From Branchiostoma floridae (taxonomy: Eukaryota; Chordata; Leptocardii; Amphioxiformes; Branchiostomatidae): 64,000 bases of DNA. A program made the position numbers and the translations under genes. The stretch is from contig NC_049990.1 of NCBI RefSeq assembly GCF_000003815.2, forward strand, positions 10,338,564 through 10,402,563, written 5' to 3'. Shown piece after piece: positions 13,351 to 25,400 of this stretch; position 1 is the first letter of the stretch; each line of letters begins with the position of its first letter. Below the pieces are notes generated by a model. The model did no database searches. It saw only the letters and a program-made list of their open reading frames with translations, and was not told the origin of the DNA.

Positions 13351-13457
13351 AAGAGGGAGAGACCTGAAGACGATCAGCTTCTAGATCTATTGAATTATAT
13401 CCTTGCACGCACAGTTCCAGCCATACGCAGAGCAATAGCTTAAATCAGAACCCATGT

Positions 13458-16055
13458 CTAGATACTACAAATGTACTGTACGTGACTGACATATGTCTCT
13501 TCTACCAGGCCGTCCTTGATGAAGAGCATGTAGGGAGTGCCTCCGTCCTCCCTGACACGCAGCAGCGGCACCATGCCTTCCATGTCATACTGGTCGTCTT
13601 CCCCTGTACAACAAACAAGATTATTCGTCTGTGGTTGAGCTGTAGATAACCGAATCCAACTCTTTGATTGTTTAAACTTTGATCTATCTCCTACTTTCAA
13701 CCCAGCCAAGAGTCTACCTACCTACCTAGTCCCTTGACCTCCAGGTCGTTGGGGGACAAGGTAGACATGAAGATCGAGATTTGCCTCCAGGTTCTTCTAT
13801 CCCTAGCCAGGGTTAGTCTCTCCTGTAGGCTGAGGCCCGTCCAGTCAGTGATGTTGTCCTGTCAAGCTTTGCGTTGACGTCCGCGACGACGCCCTCCCTC
13901 TACTGTTCCCTGCAGGACTGTCTTGGCCAGGTTGTTGTGTCTGGTAACATGCCCAAACCTTCACCATCCAAATCACCCCACCTACCCACGGTGTCGGGGT
14001 AGGTGGGGTGATAACATATCCAAGAGTCAATGTTATGAAAAATTTGGCGTGTGTATCCTTTGGGTTGGAAACTACACGTGAGGCTGACTACACTTTCATA
14101 TGATATCATACCTGTGAAGAACTTCCAGTTTTTGAAGTTGTCCGGCAAAACGAGTTGAGCCCAGGCCTGCGCGGCAGCTTTGAATCCCTCTACCCTGCCT
14201 GGTTTGTTCTTTTGTAGATATTTCAGCATGCTGACAGGTTGACAGGAAAAAGTCAGATAAAGACCATGAATTCCACTGCAGTACCAGCAAAGCAAACTAG
14301 ACCTTCATCAAACGTCGACAAAGGTTATATATCTAGGTAAATAAATAAGCAAGGTAACTTCAACTCTCATGATTCCACCGGATGCCATAATACCGCCACC
14401 ACACCGGGTACACGGGAAAAATACATGAATTCAAAGTTATCTAAAGGGATATACCAATGTAGCATCAGTAATCCTGAAGTATATACACTTAAAATATCTA
14501 CAGGTGTTCTTCAAGACAATCTTGAGAATGTCACAATACGTTTTTTTCTTACGTGGTGATCATGGCACCTGGTGGAATAATGAGAGTTGATGTTACCAGC
14601 TCAATTTTGCGCAAGGTAATATCTACTCAAGCAATTTTGATAAAACCTATCCAGTTCATGATTAACTGTTACCTAGTTCACAATTGACCTTCATTTTGTC
14701 TGGGCTATCCACATACCAAATATTTGATGTTGCAGTTAACTATAACCAACACAGGCAGCGCTAGATAAATGTGTACGTAAACTTACTTTTTGGTGTATTT
14801 TTTTAAATATCCACGATAATCCCCCTCGGTGTGAATTAAAGAAGCCGACTCCAGCTTGCTTGCAACCACAATATCGCACCCGATCTTTCCGGGCTCAGAC
14901 TTGCCACCGTCCTCTACCTCAGCGTTTCGGTTGCCCCCGATAAAAGAGTCGTCGACGTCGAAAGACATTTTAACAGTCTGCCAGAACAGAATATACGTTT
15001 CAAACATAGTCTGACAAATCCACTCATGATCATTCATCCCTTCTCGGGTCATCCTGTTTCAAAGTCTGCAACTGGAATGCCCCCTGTATGTTATTACCTT
15101 CGCCAGAATGGCAAGGTTATGTTTTAGGCGTGTTTGTCTGTGTGTGTGTCTGTGTGTCAACAGCATAACTAGAGAACCCTTGTTTCTTAGTAATCATACC
15201 CAGTACAAGAAAATGGTCACTTGAAATCTGACAGATTTCATGTAGTGACGTAGACTGTATACGATAAAGCGCAAAAAGGTCACTAATTAAAGGGGCATTC
15301 TACTCAAGTAGTGAGTGTTATTTTCTGATAGATGAAATTTCCTTTATCTTTTCGACAATATCTCATTTATCTTTTCGACAATAATCCTTTTCTACAACTT
15401 GATTCAAGCATAAGCATGATTATTTATTCTCTGAGGAATAATGATACCCGCTTATGGAGTGGAAAAACTGACTTTGCTGGCTATTTATTATAGGAAGAAG
15501 AATATCCAGTCAAAGTCAAAGTCAAAGTCCCTTTGATTCAAGTTTCACAAATGAGAAAGAAATACATACCTTACACTCAACCTCGTAGAACCGATCGTCC
15601 CTCACGGTTATCTTGTTTCGATTGGTGAACATGTCTTCACCTATATGCGAATTGAAAAAAATTAAGCAAATACTGTACACAAATGAAGATTATATGGAAG
15701 GCCTAAAGTCCAAATCAACGAATGCTTTTACAACGACGGTCCTTAAGATCAATCAATATATGAGTGAAGACTGTCTCCTACCTGTAAGAACGTCCTTGTA
15801 AATGATCAGTTTGGATGGTTGTTGGCGGATCCTGTGAGAGGTACGTCTGCCGGCAGTCAACGTGTCCTTGAGTTCCCGATGGGCGGCCATATCTGCCACT
15901 TGTTCGATCTGCTCCAAGATTTCCCCAAGCAGGTTGATTTTCTCTCGTACCGCCCGGAATCGAGCCCTAGTGGCTACCGAGGAACCTTGTCCACTACTGG
16001 ACAGCAGTGTGCCCGCCAGTAGGGATAGAAACAGCGTGGTCTTCATACTTTTCAT
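13458..16055 (-). CDS. TCTP-family protein with N-terminal signal peptide
   Basis: Exons in transcript order: 15782-16055, 15570-15640, 14787-14977, 14112-14230, 13458-13603. They sum to 801 bp and 266 residues, with GT-AG borders and phase kept at all junctions. Residues 83-266 read as TCTP/TPT1: LIIYKDVLTGEDM, VDDSFIGGNRNAE (the family GGN..AE loop), GCDIVV, the helical hairpin YLKKYTKNMLKYL, FKNWKFFTGE, and REDGGTPYMLFIKDGL. TCTP is a small, normally leaderless cytosolic protein linked to growth control, guanine-exchange and anti-apoptotic roles, and released non-classically as histamine-releasing factor. Here residues 1-24 (MKSMKTTLFLSLLAGTLLSS..) look like a cleavable secretion signal. 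They are followed by a ~58-residue linker with an amphipathic helix and a dibasic RR at 70-71. The usual initiator Met before IIY is Leu, so no internal start can make a normal TCTP. An in-frame ATG at 16137-16139 would add 28 residues; the ATG at 16053-16055 is preferred because it puts the hydrophobic stretch at the N terminus. Confidence 0.85.
13735..13945 (-). mobile_element. Non-LTR retrotransposon ORF2 C-terminal fragment (degenerate)
   Basis: The minus strand reads NLAKTVLQGTVEGGRRRGRQ, RKA, a stop, then QDNITDWTGLSL, LARDRRTWRQIS and VKG. This is the typical tail that follows reverse transcriptase in many metazoan LINEs (GRQRK.W.DNI..WTGL). The stop replaces the usual Trp codon. It lies in the TCTP intron between the last two exons and is not a TCTP exon. 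Confidence 0.65.
15095..15200 (+). repeat. Interspersed repeat, CCAGAATGGC(T)AAGGTTATG family
   Basis: Begins CGCCAGAATGGCAAGGTTAT, then TGTCTGTGTGTCAACAGCAT and AACTAGAGAACC. The same consensus occurs at 29840, 38090-38430 (minus), 43110-43290, 44485-44640, 47370-47580 and 53195-53390 (minus). Confidence 0.7.
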
Positions 16056-16139
16056 AGTGACCTGTCGTCCGGTTACTGACCCTAGTGCTAGCAGTCTTCT
16101 CACAGAGTTACAAAACCTGTCTTTCCAGGTTACGAGCAT

Positions 16140-17540
16140 ATTTTAATCTGAAAGGCACCAATGTGATCTTATATCCATCAATTTTACCTTGTAACTTTAG
16201 TTTGTTGAGAAAATATGACCGAAACGTAATATGTGTTCAAGTTTTTTCGCGCCGTCATCCTACCTAATACATTGTGCATTTACATGTATCAACCCTCTCG
16301 TTTATGACCTTCTTATTAAGTAAATCGATATGTCTAAGATTCGGATGCCTTTGTTTGGTCTTCGAAGTTTAGCAAGGAGCAGTTCTGTATTGAATTTGTA
16401 TGCTTTTTGCATTCTGCTGAGTTGATCTTGGGTGAATTATATCAAGGAAAGTTTATTTGCAACATGGGACATACAGAATGCATAGTAAACATACATAAAA
16501 TAAAAGACTTTGGTATAAACAACAATGGTGACAAGTGGAAACAAGTGACTATTCTAGCAATAATATGGACTGCTGGGAGCTACATTATGAATCTATGAAG
16601 TCTAGAGGAGCAATGTCGTCAGAAAATTCGAGGCCTTCTCGTCGAGATTCTGATAGCGATGGCTATGGCAACCGTTGAACGTAGCTAGGTGAAGTAACAG
16701 CGAGACGTCTGTGTACGGCAAATTCTCGCCGTTTGGCCATGGGGTCGTATGTTAAACCATGATAGAGGAACGATCATTTGAAGAGTCGCTAGGGGCGCCA
16801 TTGGCTTTGTCAAAGCCTGTCACCGCATTGCGTCGTCAAGGCATAATGAAAAGAAAAGCGTCTGAGGGTCGATTTGCAGAATTCGAATGTTGATAATGAA
16901 AAATGCGTCTGTCTCTCTATCTGGAGCGGCTAACACAGCAGAACTTGTCCTCGTGGATCGCTCTGAAGTTGCACTGATGATGACGGTCTAGTGGTACTAG
17001 TGTCATCTGCTTCAAGGATTTGGAAGAAATTGGTTCGCGGCGATTGACAAAGAGTCAGATGCCTCGCGCAAATCAGTAAATGCTATTAAACCCTGAACCT
17101 TTCTCAAAGTGACCCAATCGTTGCAAATGATGGTCCAAAGCATGAGGAACTTTAGTGGGACGAACTTTGGGCTGTTACATGTAGAAAGCTATTTGTATTA
17201 ATGTATTTGTCAGTATGTCGCATACTCTTCTTTCTTTGGGATTAGAGTTAATTCTAGATAGCATTCTATGGAAAACATACTATGGAAAACATCAAATAAA
17301 ACATGGAAACGGTCTCATGTTCTAGACGGGGCCACGAGAGTTTGATCTAAAAGCATGACGTAGATAGAAGATCTAGACTTTATCTGGCTGCCTGGCTCCC
17401 CTGAATACCAGGAATATCCGATAGAAAATACCCACACAACACTTGGAACAGATGATTTCATAGAATCCCGGCTGACAGTGTTGAAACTCTCTAGGCAGAT
17501 GGCAACAATATCGCGCCTCACATCTGCTCGGATATTACTG
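16140..17540. other. Intergenic region between divergent TCTP and ZBBX
   Basis: No gene was recognised. It holds a short frame at 16613-16678 (22 codons with stop) and, overlapping its end, the X-box-like motif at 16661-16673. Confidence 0.5.
16661..16673 (-). promoter_or_regulatory. X-box-like (RFX) motif
   Basis: The minus strand reads GGTTGCCATAGCC. The first half-site GTTGCC plus AT spacer matches the RFX X-box (GTTGCC-AT-RGYAAC); the second half-site is imperfect. It lies about 0.9 kb upstream of the ZBBX promoter. ZBBX belongs to the motile-cilia expression set in vertebrates, where RFX factors act. The functional link is inference. Confidence 0.3.
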
Positions 17541-17554
17541 GAAATTGATATCTC

Positions 17555-17714
17555 GCCAAATCTCGCGAGAGTCCACGTTGGTTTCCGCCATTTTTTCAGT
17601 TTCCATTTTTGCGGCTTGTTTGCTATGGCAGCGGCGTCAACGTCCTGGGAGGGAATTTGAACTTCTTTCTCCGTTCATAGCAGGTTGTGTGAGTGTTAAA
17701 CGTTACTGAATAAG
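17555..17714 (+). promoter_or_regulatory. ZBBX promoter and 5' non-coding exon
   Basis: The palindrome TCTCGCGAGA at 17561-17570 is a known core-promoter motif of CpG-island genes (bound by BANP in vertebrates). It is followed by a YY1-like GCCATTTT at 17587 and a GC-rich patch. A donor AAG|GTATGT ends a probable untranslated exon at 17714. An ATG at 17625 opens only an 11-codon upstream frame. The next exon begins at 19437 with the coding start at 19464. Confidence 0.55.
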
Positions 17715-18344
17715 GTATGTAATAATATTGACTGTATACGATGGACTATTTGCGTACAAGTGACGATATTATGAATGGGTAACCAGGTTACCGGACGCGG
17801 ACAAGCCCATCGACACTCGTCAGCATAGATAATGAACTGTTAATTACGTGTAAAATACTAAATTATAGTAAGTTTAATGTACATAATTTGTAGTAGCATT
17901 TTAGGTTGACTTTGTCAAAGTTCAGCAATGGGGTGGTTAATATTTGTTTACCCGAATACCTGTTCCGTTTTGAACTATTTACCAAGACAATCGAAACAAT
18001 ATGTTTATAAATCATATCTTTTACTTTTAATATATAACGTTAACGCTAACGTTGATATTTTTGCCTATTCCTGTACTTTGACTTTTGTTGATGTGCCACA
18101 GTAACATGTGCTGAGATACAGTTTGTCTTTTCTGCAGATAAATGTTTACACATTTTTTCTAATCATATTGCAATTCCTTGGCCATGGTATTGATTATAGT
18201 TTTATATATATAACGTTATATATATATAAGATACATTTGTGACCACAGTCTAGTCATTCGGCTGTCGGGCGATCCGACCTGCGGTTGGGCTTGTACCTCG
18301 GGTGATACGGAATACACCGTGTTGTATTTTATTTATGTCATACC

Positions 18345-18815
18345 AGGGTTGAACAAGTTTTCTAAAATCCACTTGTCCTATCGGGCAAGCACATAAAAAA
18401 TATACTTGCCCGAACCAATTTTTCACTTGCCCAAAATTCAAATGTCACTGTTACTAGTATATGCATTTTCACTTCCAGCAATGGAATTCTCTGTAGACAA
18501 TTGCTTAATGTCATGACTGTAAAAATAATAATAATAATAATAATAATAATCACCAGGTGTATTTTGCCAGCCAGTAGGTACCCATTATGAGTAATGAGGC
18601 TGATTAACGTGGTCGAGGCACCTCCTCGAGCACGGGACCCCCGTTTTACGTCCCTCCCGGAAGACGATTTCGTGGTAACAAGTTTATCAAAATTGCACTA
18701 AAATCAATGGAAAAATCTTACTTGCCCGATCGGACAAGTGGGGTAGGACATGCACTTGCCCGAACAGCACTTTCACTTGCCCTGGACAATAGCCACCTGA
18801 GAAAACCCCTGTTTT
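18345..18815. mobile_element. Repeat with CTTGCCCGA motifs
   Basis: ACTTGTCCTATCGGGCAAG (18371) and ACTTGCCCGATCGGACAAGT (18720) bound a region with further CACTTGCCC copies. Outer ends GGTTGAACAAGTTTTCT and GAGAAAACCCCTG face each other. A related copy lies at 50020-50140. It contains an AAT microsatellite at 18525-18551. Confidence 0.5.
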
Positions 18816-19463
18816 GATGCGTAATGCGCCAGAAGTTGAACAAATTTGGTGCCTTCGAACAAAAAGTGTTGCAATAGTAATGTTCCAATGTCCGAATCAG
18901 GTATTCGAGCTTTCGATGGCGCTGCACTCGGCCCGCTCGAAACAGTTTGATTTATTCGAATGGAGCCCGTGTGATACGCCTTTCGAACCTGTGCGATACG
19001 GAAGTTTTGGCCCGGTCCGGAACACCCGTATCGAACGTTTTTGCATCACAGGTATGACATAATGTAAGTTATGACACAGCAAATGATATTTACAAAATTC
19101 CACCGCATATCTGCTTGGAGATAACCAGTCTTGCAAGATTGGTTTATCCCCATTTAAGTCTCAGCAAATAATACAAAGAAAAAGGCTTTTTTTTGTGAAT
19201 TTTACTCCGTATCAAAGACTGTAAATTTTGCCGTTAGACACAAGGTTAGCCAGCCGCCGCCACTCTAAAGAGTCTGACTCATTCGGATACTATAGTCAAA
19301 GTGGGCAAGATTCATGTGAACAGCAACTGAAAGAACATTAGAACCCTTTATTTTATGTATCACAATAATGTACATGTTTGTAGGTCAGTAGTGACAAAAA
19401 TTGATCACTCATTTTTTTTGTCTTTTGAATCTACAGGAGTGGCAACAGCTGACACTTATAGCC

Positions 19464-22400
19464 ATGTATAGTGGAGCGCCAGGGTTCAGTTTTACTCCTT
19501 CTAGTAAAGAACCAGCATCTATGAGATTACATCGCAAGTAAGTATCTTTGAATGCTCAAATGCTTTCTTGAAGTTTATATTGTTCATATCGCCAGTACTT
19601 AATTTTCAGCTTGAGATGTTTGTGGCATGAATCTTTTTTTTAGAAATTGAGTATAATTTTTCAGTGTTTTTTTTTACTGCACTACAGAATTGTTTGAACT
19701 ATAACTTTAAACGAAAAACCTGAAAACCTCCTTTTCTTCCCTATTGCAAATTCAAATAAAACCACCACAAAAGTAAGTGAATTTATGGTACATGATATAA
19801 CAGAATAATGGCAAAGCCTTTTTATAAAACTTGTCTTCACAGCAACAATATATTTGGTTGTATCAATGAACCATAGGGTAATCATGAATATCAATGGAAA
19901 TTACTATTGCTATTGTATATGTAACTCAATAATATAAATAGGATGCCCTTGATGCATGCTACAGTAATATTCTAGTTTCAATTAGCAATGAAAGATTTCC
20001 ACTAATTTTGTTATGTTGAAGTTTTGTCTGTGTGCCTGTCTCTATGTATTATATAATACATGTCAGACTCACCGTGAGTCAGAGACTGGGGTTGGGGTTT
20101 TGTGCGCGTAAAAAACTTGCGCGTGAAAACTTGCGCGTGAAAAATCTGCGCGTGAAAATATGCAAATTAGCTGATTCCCAAGGGATTCAAAACGTTTTTG
20201 CAGTTTTATACTTAAACCCTCAAACAAGATGGCACAAAATGGAATCAAGTATCATATTGTTGCATTCTAGAGTACAAAATCTTGATCTGAGTGCTTTTCA
20301 AGTGATTTTTAGATGTTAAGTTTTCACGCGCAAAAAAGTTTGAAATTTGCGCGTGAAACAATCTGCTTCAAAAAAGATGAAATTAAGCTTCTAGAATGGA
20401 GAAAAGCCTAAAATTGTTACATCATATAATCTAAAACATCGTATGTGTAATTTTTCTATGTATTTCTGTCAAATTTACTTGATTTTGAAATGTTCAAAAT
20501 ATGCAAATCAACCTATTCCCAAGGGATCTAAAAATCTTTTTTTTTTTTAACCCAAAATTCAGGTAACAGATGGGAAATTGTATATTAGGTTCACATTTTT
20601 ATGCCTTAGAATTCCTTGCTGCACATTTTCAGGAACTTTATTTTTTCACGCGCAGATTTTTCACGCGCACGCGCAAATTCTCCACGCGCAGAAAACCGGT
20701 TCCCCAGAGACTGAGATTGAATGCTTCTGCAATGTATGTGCAGTTTCTGTATCTTCTGTCAGAGGGTGCACATACTGACTATCAAGATTGTGCAGTCTGC
20801 CATCCGTGATTGCCTTGTTTCTGCATGACCAAGAAGCATGATGAGCTATCAACCACACATCTTGTTATATTTACTTTCACAGAAGGGAAACATACATTGT
20901 ATTGTTTTGGTCTCTTCTCCTCTTCTAAGTTCCATCCACTTTACAAATAAGGTCAATGACTTTGACCAGAGGATTGTCACCATGATAGCAGACACTCTAT
21001 GGTGTTTGATTGCATCGTAATGTATGTTGCAAGTGGCAGGACAGAGTTGGAGGGGCTGGGTCACCAAATGCATGAATTGTTTGAATATACTGTAAATGCA
21101 GAAATGTTCGCGGTGGATTAATGTTCGCGGTTTTCGCGGTGACCACTTCACCGCGAATTTAAAACCACCACGAACATTTTTCTATTATGATATTAGATTG
21201 CAATCTATGGTATTACCGCGAACTTACTAGTAAATCCACCGCGAAAAGTCCTTTTTCCCGCTACCGCAAAATTAAATCCCCGCAAACTTAAAAACATTTA
21301 CAGTAAATAAACAGAGCAGTAGTTTGTTAGGCTAGACCATGTGAAGGTAATCACTGTCAAGGTGTGCATTTGCCTGCAAATGTTACCTGTTTACACTTCA
21401 TACTGTTTCTGTGTGACTACAGGGATGTGAAGGAGGTCCGAGCCCAAAACCTACAGTTGGAGGTCGATAACCAACAAATGGAGGCAAGACTACACCAGCT
21501 CAAGGCAGCCATGCGAATGGAGAAAGAGGAGAGAGAGTAAGTTAGCATTTAACCAGGGCCGGAAATTCATTTTTGGGATTAGGTGCTCTGGTGCACCCAG
21601 CTTAAAAAGTTGGGTGCACAAAAAAGTTTTGGGTGCGCCACTTAAGCTTAAGTGATAACCTAATAATAAAATTTAGTTACAAGCTATCAAATTCTTAAAC
21701 AAATACCATGCAGACATCTTTATTATCTTTCTAATACTTACAAAATGTAGATGTCAAGAATATGATGTATACTAGTATACTAACGTCTTTGATATCTTTA
21801 CATACATAAACGTAAGAAAATATTTGGGTGCACCAGTGCACCCACAGAAAATAATTGGGTGCACAGTTCCAATTTTGGGTGCACCTGGGTGCACATGCAC
21901 CCAGTATTTCGAGCCCTGCATTTAACAAACGCTAATACTTTCTGTGTATAGTAAGCTGGACCAATAACAGCCAAGCTAACAAGTAGTTGTGGGATTGACT
22001 GTCTGGAATATGTCATTATGCCACATCCAGTTATTTCATTGGTTCTCATACATCTTAAATTAAATGTAAAATCTTAGGTAGTGGACAGCAGAAGGTTGGG
22101 AGGAAAACTTGACTGATGCGGCCCAAAGTAAAGCAGAAAATGTTTTGTGCTAGCAAAATAGGTTATTGACCTGTGTAGGTGTTGTGCTTTAAAGTATAGA
22201 TGTAGTGAATGTGCATTGTAAACATCAGTATGGAATGTGGACTGCTAGTGTTATCTTCAGTTTTAGGCTGAGGTTATTGCATAATTGCAAATCTGTGTTT
22301 CACTATCATGGTGCACTGTATAGTTAGATACATGTATCTTTAGCTGGGAAATGTAAGTTTAACATGTTAGAGATCCTCCCTCTAATGAAAGAATAACCTT

Positions 22401-25400
22401 TCATGAATACCCTTGAGTATACATTTTACTCCATGGTAGACTCAAAATTCAATTGTGGACCTATTATGGGTCAGGAAATTTAATAAGACAATAGTTTCTG
22501 TGTATGCTGTCAGATCTAGCATCGCAAGATGTTAGAATAATGGAATTATATTTTGCTTCATTTTTGCATTCATGTTAGTACTAGTACACTGTATTTGTTG
22601 TATGCATAAGTCATATCTTGACACTTTGGCCCCATCATGCCAGGAATCGCTTATTAGTATTCTAGTCAAGTCGGAATCATGAAATGTTTGAATGAGACCT
22701 ATTATGAACCTTTCATAAAGCTCAGATAATAACTAGTCATTTAGACTACTTGCTCCACTAACCACCATATTATCAACATTACGGGGAAGATACAGTCTTT
22801 GCATATTCAAGTCACTGTGCGTGTGGGCACCTTTTTCTATTCATTATTCTACAGCATGTGCCTAAGTACACATAGTTTTACGTAGGCAAGTAACATTGCT
22901 GCATGCACACTGAGGATTTGTTGAGAGCGTCAAGACCGCCATCATTGGACCGTAAACGTCATTCCCCTTCCGTAACCGCGTGATGACAAACGGTCTCGGA
23001 GGATTTTCCATCACCGTGTCAAGTCGTTTACCCATGGCCAGTAATCTATGTTTTCTGTGAGGAAGCGACTGTAAAATATATACACTGTGAGGCCGTGATA
23101 TGGGGACGGCAGACCTTCTATTTGTGACACACTTAACAGTTTTGCACAATATGGTGTTAGACACGACCCCCAGGGTAAAGCCCCATGGCTGTGTAGGTGG
23201 TGAGGGGGCCTCTTGTCCAATATGTTAAGATGAGGGGCACTTAAGACCAGGATTACGTAGAGCCCAGCGTGTTGCCCACATTGCTAAAAGCCACATTGTG
23301 ATTCCCTGCTCGTTTCTTGGGCACTAAAAGGGGTTCTCCGTAGCACTGCATCCCCTCACCATTCCATCCATTACCAACTGAAATTTGACACCAAAAGCTT
23401 GATTTGTCAGTGAACAATTGAGTCAACAGCTCTACGATCGCTAGACTGTTAGAACTACGCATTGTCTATTGAAAACCTTACGTCACGTTCCGTCTCTGAT
23501 CCCCGAAAGAGTCACTCTTTGTGTCCATCTCAAGGAGCATCAACTCCATTTGCAGAGAAGCAGGTTGGTGTAATTCCAGAAATGATAATGCGCCTGTGGT
23601 GAAAGCCTTATCATCTTGCCTTGGTTGTGTAGGCGTCAGGGAGGCACTATCTGGCAGTCTGGGAAGAAAGGATCTCTGACCACCCATGCTCAAGACGTGC
23701 TTAAGAAGAGAGCTGACAAGGTGCGTTGTTAGCCATATGCCACTGGGTACTGCGTCTTAATTCCTTTACATGTATATGCGTAGCTGTTTCAGCTGCTTTA
23801 AGGTAAGTAGTACGTTTAAGATTTACTCATCATTCAATAATGTGTGATGTATTGTCAGTTATTTCTTAGGTCTTTTAGTTAATTCTCGTAAGGTGTGAGC
23901 TGCTATTGTCGTATTATTCAATGCAATATTTTTTTTCAAATCAAGAGAGTGAAAAGTAAGTGATGTCAGAAACCATCGTTAACCTAGAATTGATTTGATA
24001 ATGAAATCATGGATGTACTGTTGGATGACTCCCTTGATGTAATGATACAAAAACATACTGTATTGTAACATTTATTTACTTAGGGCTTGTTGATTTTACA
24101 TTTTGGTCCAAGCTGTGATATCATTGTATGATTTTGCTAATTTTTGGCAAGAATTTCAATAGTGACATGTTAACATTATCAACAGCTTACTTAATACTAG
24201 TAAATTGTTGTAAATATTTTGTAATCATCTTTGCTAGTCAGCATAAAAATGTAACTGTTGAAAAACAGAAGGATCTTTGGTATCTTTTGGCGTTAATGAT
24301 ATTTTGATTATTTATGTTACAGAAACCCCGGAAGTTGAAAGTACTGAAGGATGAACCAATAGGTACGTGTACATGTATAGAGCACCCTTGTGGATAGGCT
24401 CATATTAATGTTTTTCTCCATTAGGGGAATGCATATTGTTTTTGCTGGTCTATTCTTTTTCATTATTTTTCTTCTGTTATTGCATATTAGTAATGTTATT
24501 ATTGTTAATATGGGTGTCATTAGCCAATCAGAGCTTAGATTGGATATTGTAAGTATGAGCAATTTTTGTTTTGTTTTGTCACTCTCAATACTATAGGACG
24601 GGTCTATAGTCGAATTGTGTACGAGTAGCTTGACAACAGGCTACGGGGAAAACTTTCTGCAGTTTGGCCCAAAATTTTCCCCTTCTAGTTTACGGGCTGT
24701 TTTTATTAATGAGCTACAAGTAAGTTTAAGCATGTAACTCCGGGCAACGTTGTACATGCTCTCAACACATACCCTTTTCAGGATTTTAAAGCCATGCCAA
24801 AAAATTTTGCTTAATGTGAATTTTAAACTCTGATACTAACAATGGTATAACAAACAGGTAACAGATATTAGTTATCAGATTAGCCAAATATGAAAAGTTG
24901 TAATATTGGTTTAGAAAAAATCAGTATTCAGCTCTTTGAATCTTTATTCTTTGGTATTAGTGCTGTTTGGATGTTGATGAGTATTGACAATAATTGCATA
25001 TTTCCTGTAGCAAATTACAGTGCAATCTAACTAAGATGGATGCACTGCAATCAGGATAAACCATCTACTGTAAATGCAGATACTTTTGCGGTGGTTTAAT
25101 GTTCGCGGTTTTTGCGGTGGCCGCTTCACCGCGAACTTAAAACCACGGTGAACATTTTTCCATGGCAGTAAGAGACTATAGTGCATAGTGCTACCGCGAA
25201 CTTAAAACCACTGCGAAAAGTCCTATTTCCTGCTACCGCAAAATTAAATCCCCGCGAACTTAAATACATTTACAGTACTATGCCCCCCCCACACACACTA
25301 TTAGAGAATGTTCAAGAAGGTAACCTTGAAATAAGATTGACAGTTACATTACACAGCAGATACAGCATAAAATGTTACCAAAAAATCTATCTGATTTTTT

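Larger units (their letters stand above)
11310..13457. other. Intergenic / TCTP 3' region
   Basis: No gene was recognised between the ABC transporter start and the TCTP stop. The region probably includes the TCTP 3' untranslated region on the minus strand; a minus-strand AATAAAA is present at about 11966, but I cannot place the cleavage site. It contains the inverted-repeat element at 12900-13060 and the GA microsatellite at 13264-13345. Confidence 0.5.

Noticed and set aside
13735..13945. Alternative TCTP exon
   Set aside because: Reads as a LINE C-terminal tail with a stop, and TCTP is already complete and in phase without it.
16613..16678. 22-codon frame, Ser/Arg/Asp-rich
   Set aside because: Too short, no splice partner; its end overlaps the X-box-like site, which explains part of its sequence.
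22075..22140. Possible ZBBX exon after an AG at 22078
   Set aside because: Frames do not match the family and the phase fails; the true exon with IWQSGKKGSL lies at 23633-23720.
22862..23220. Minus-strand frames of up to 100 codons in a ZBBX intron
   Set aside because: No recognisable motif and no splice structure; base composition like the surrounding intron.
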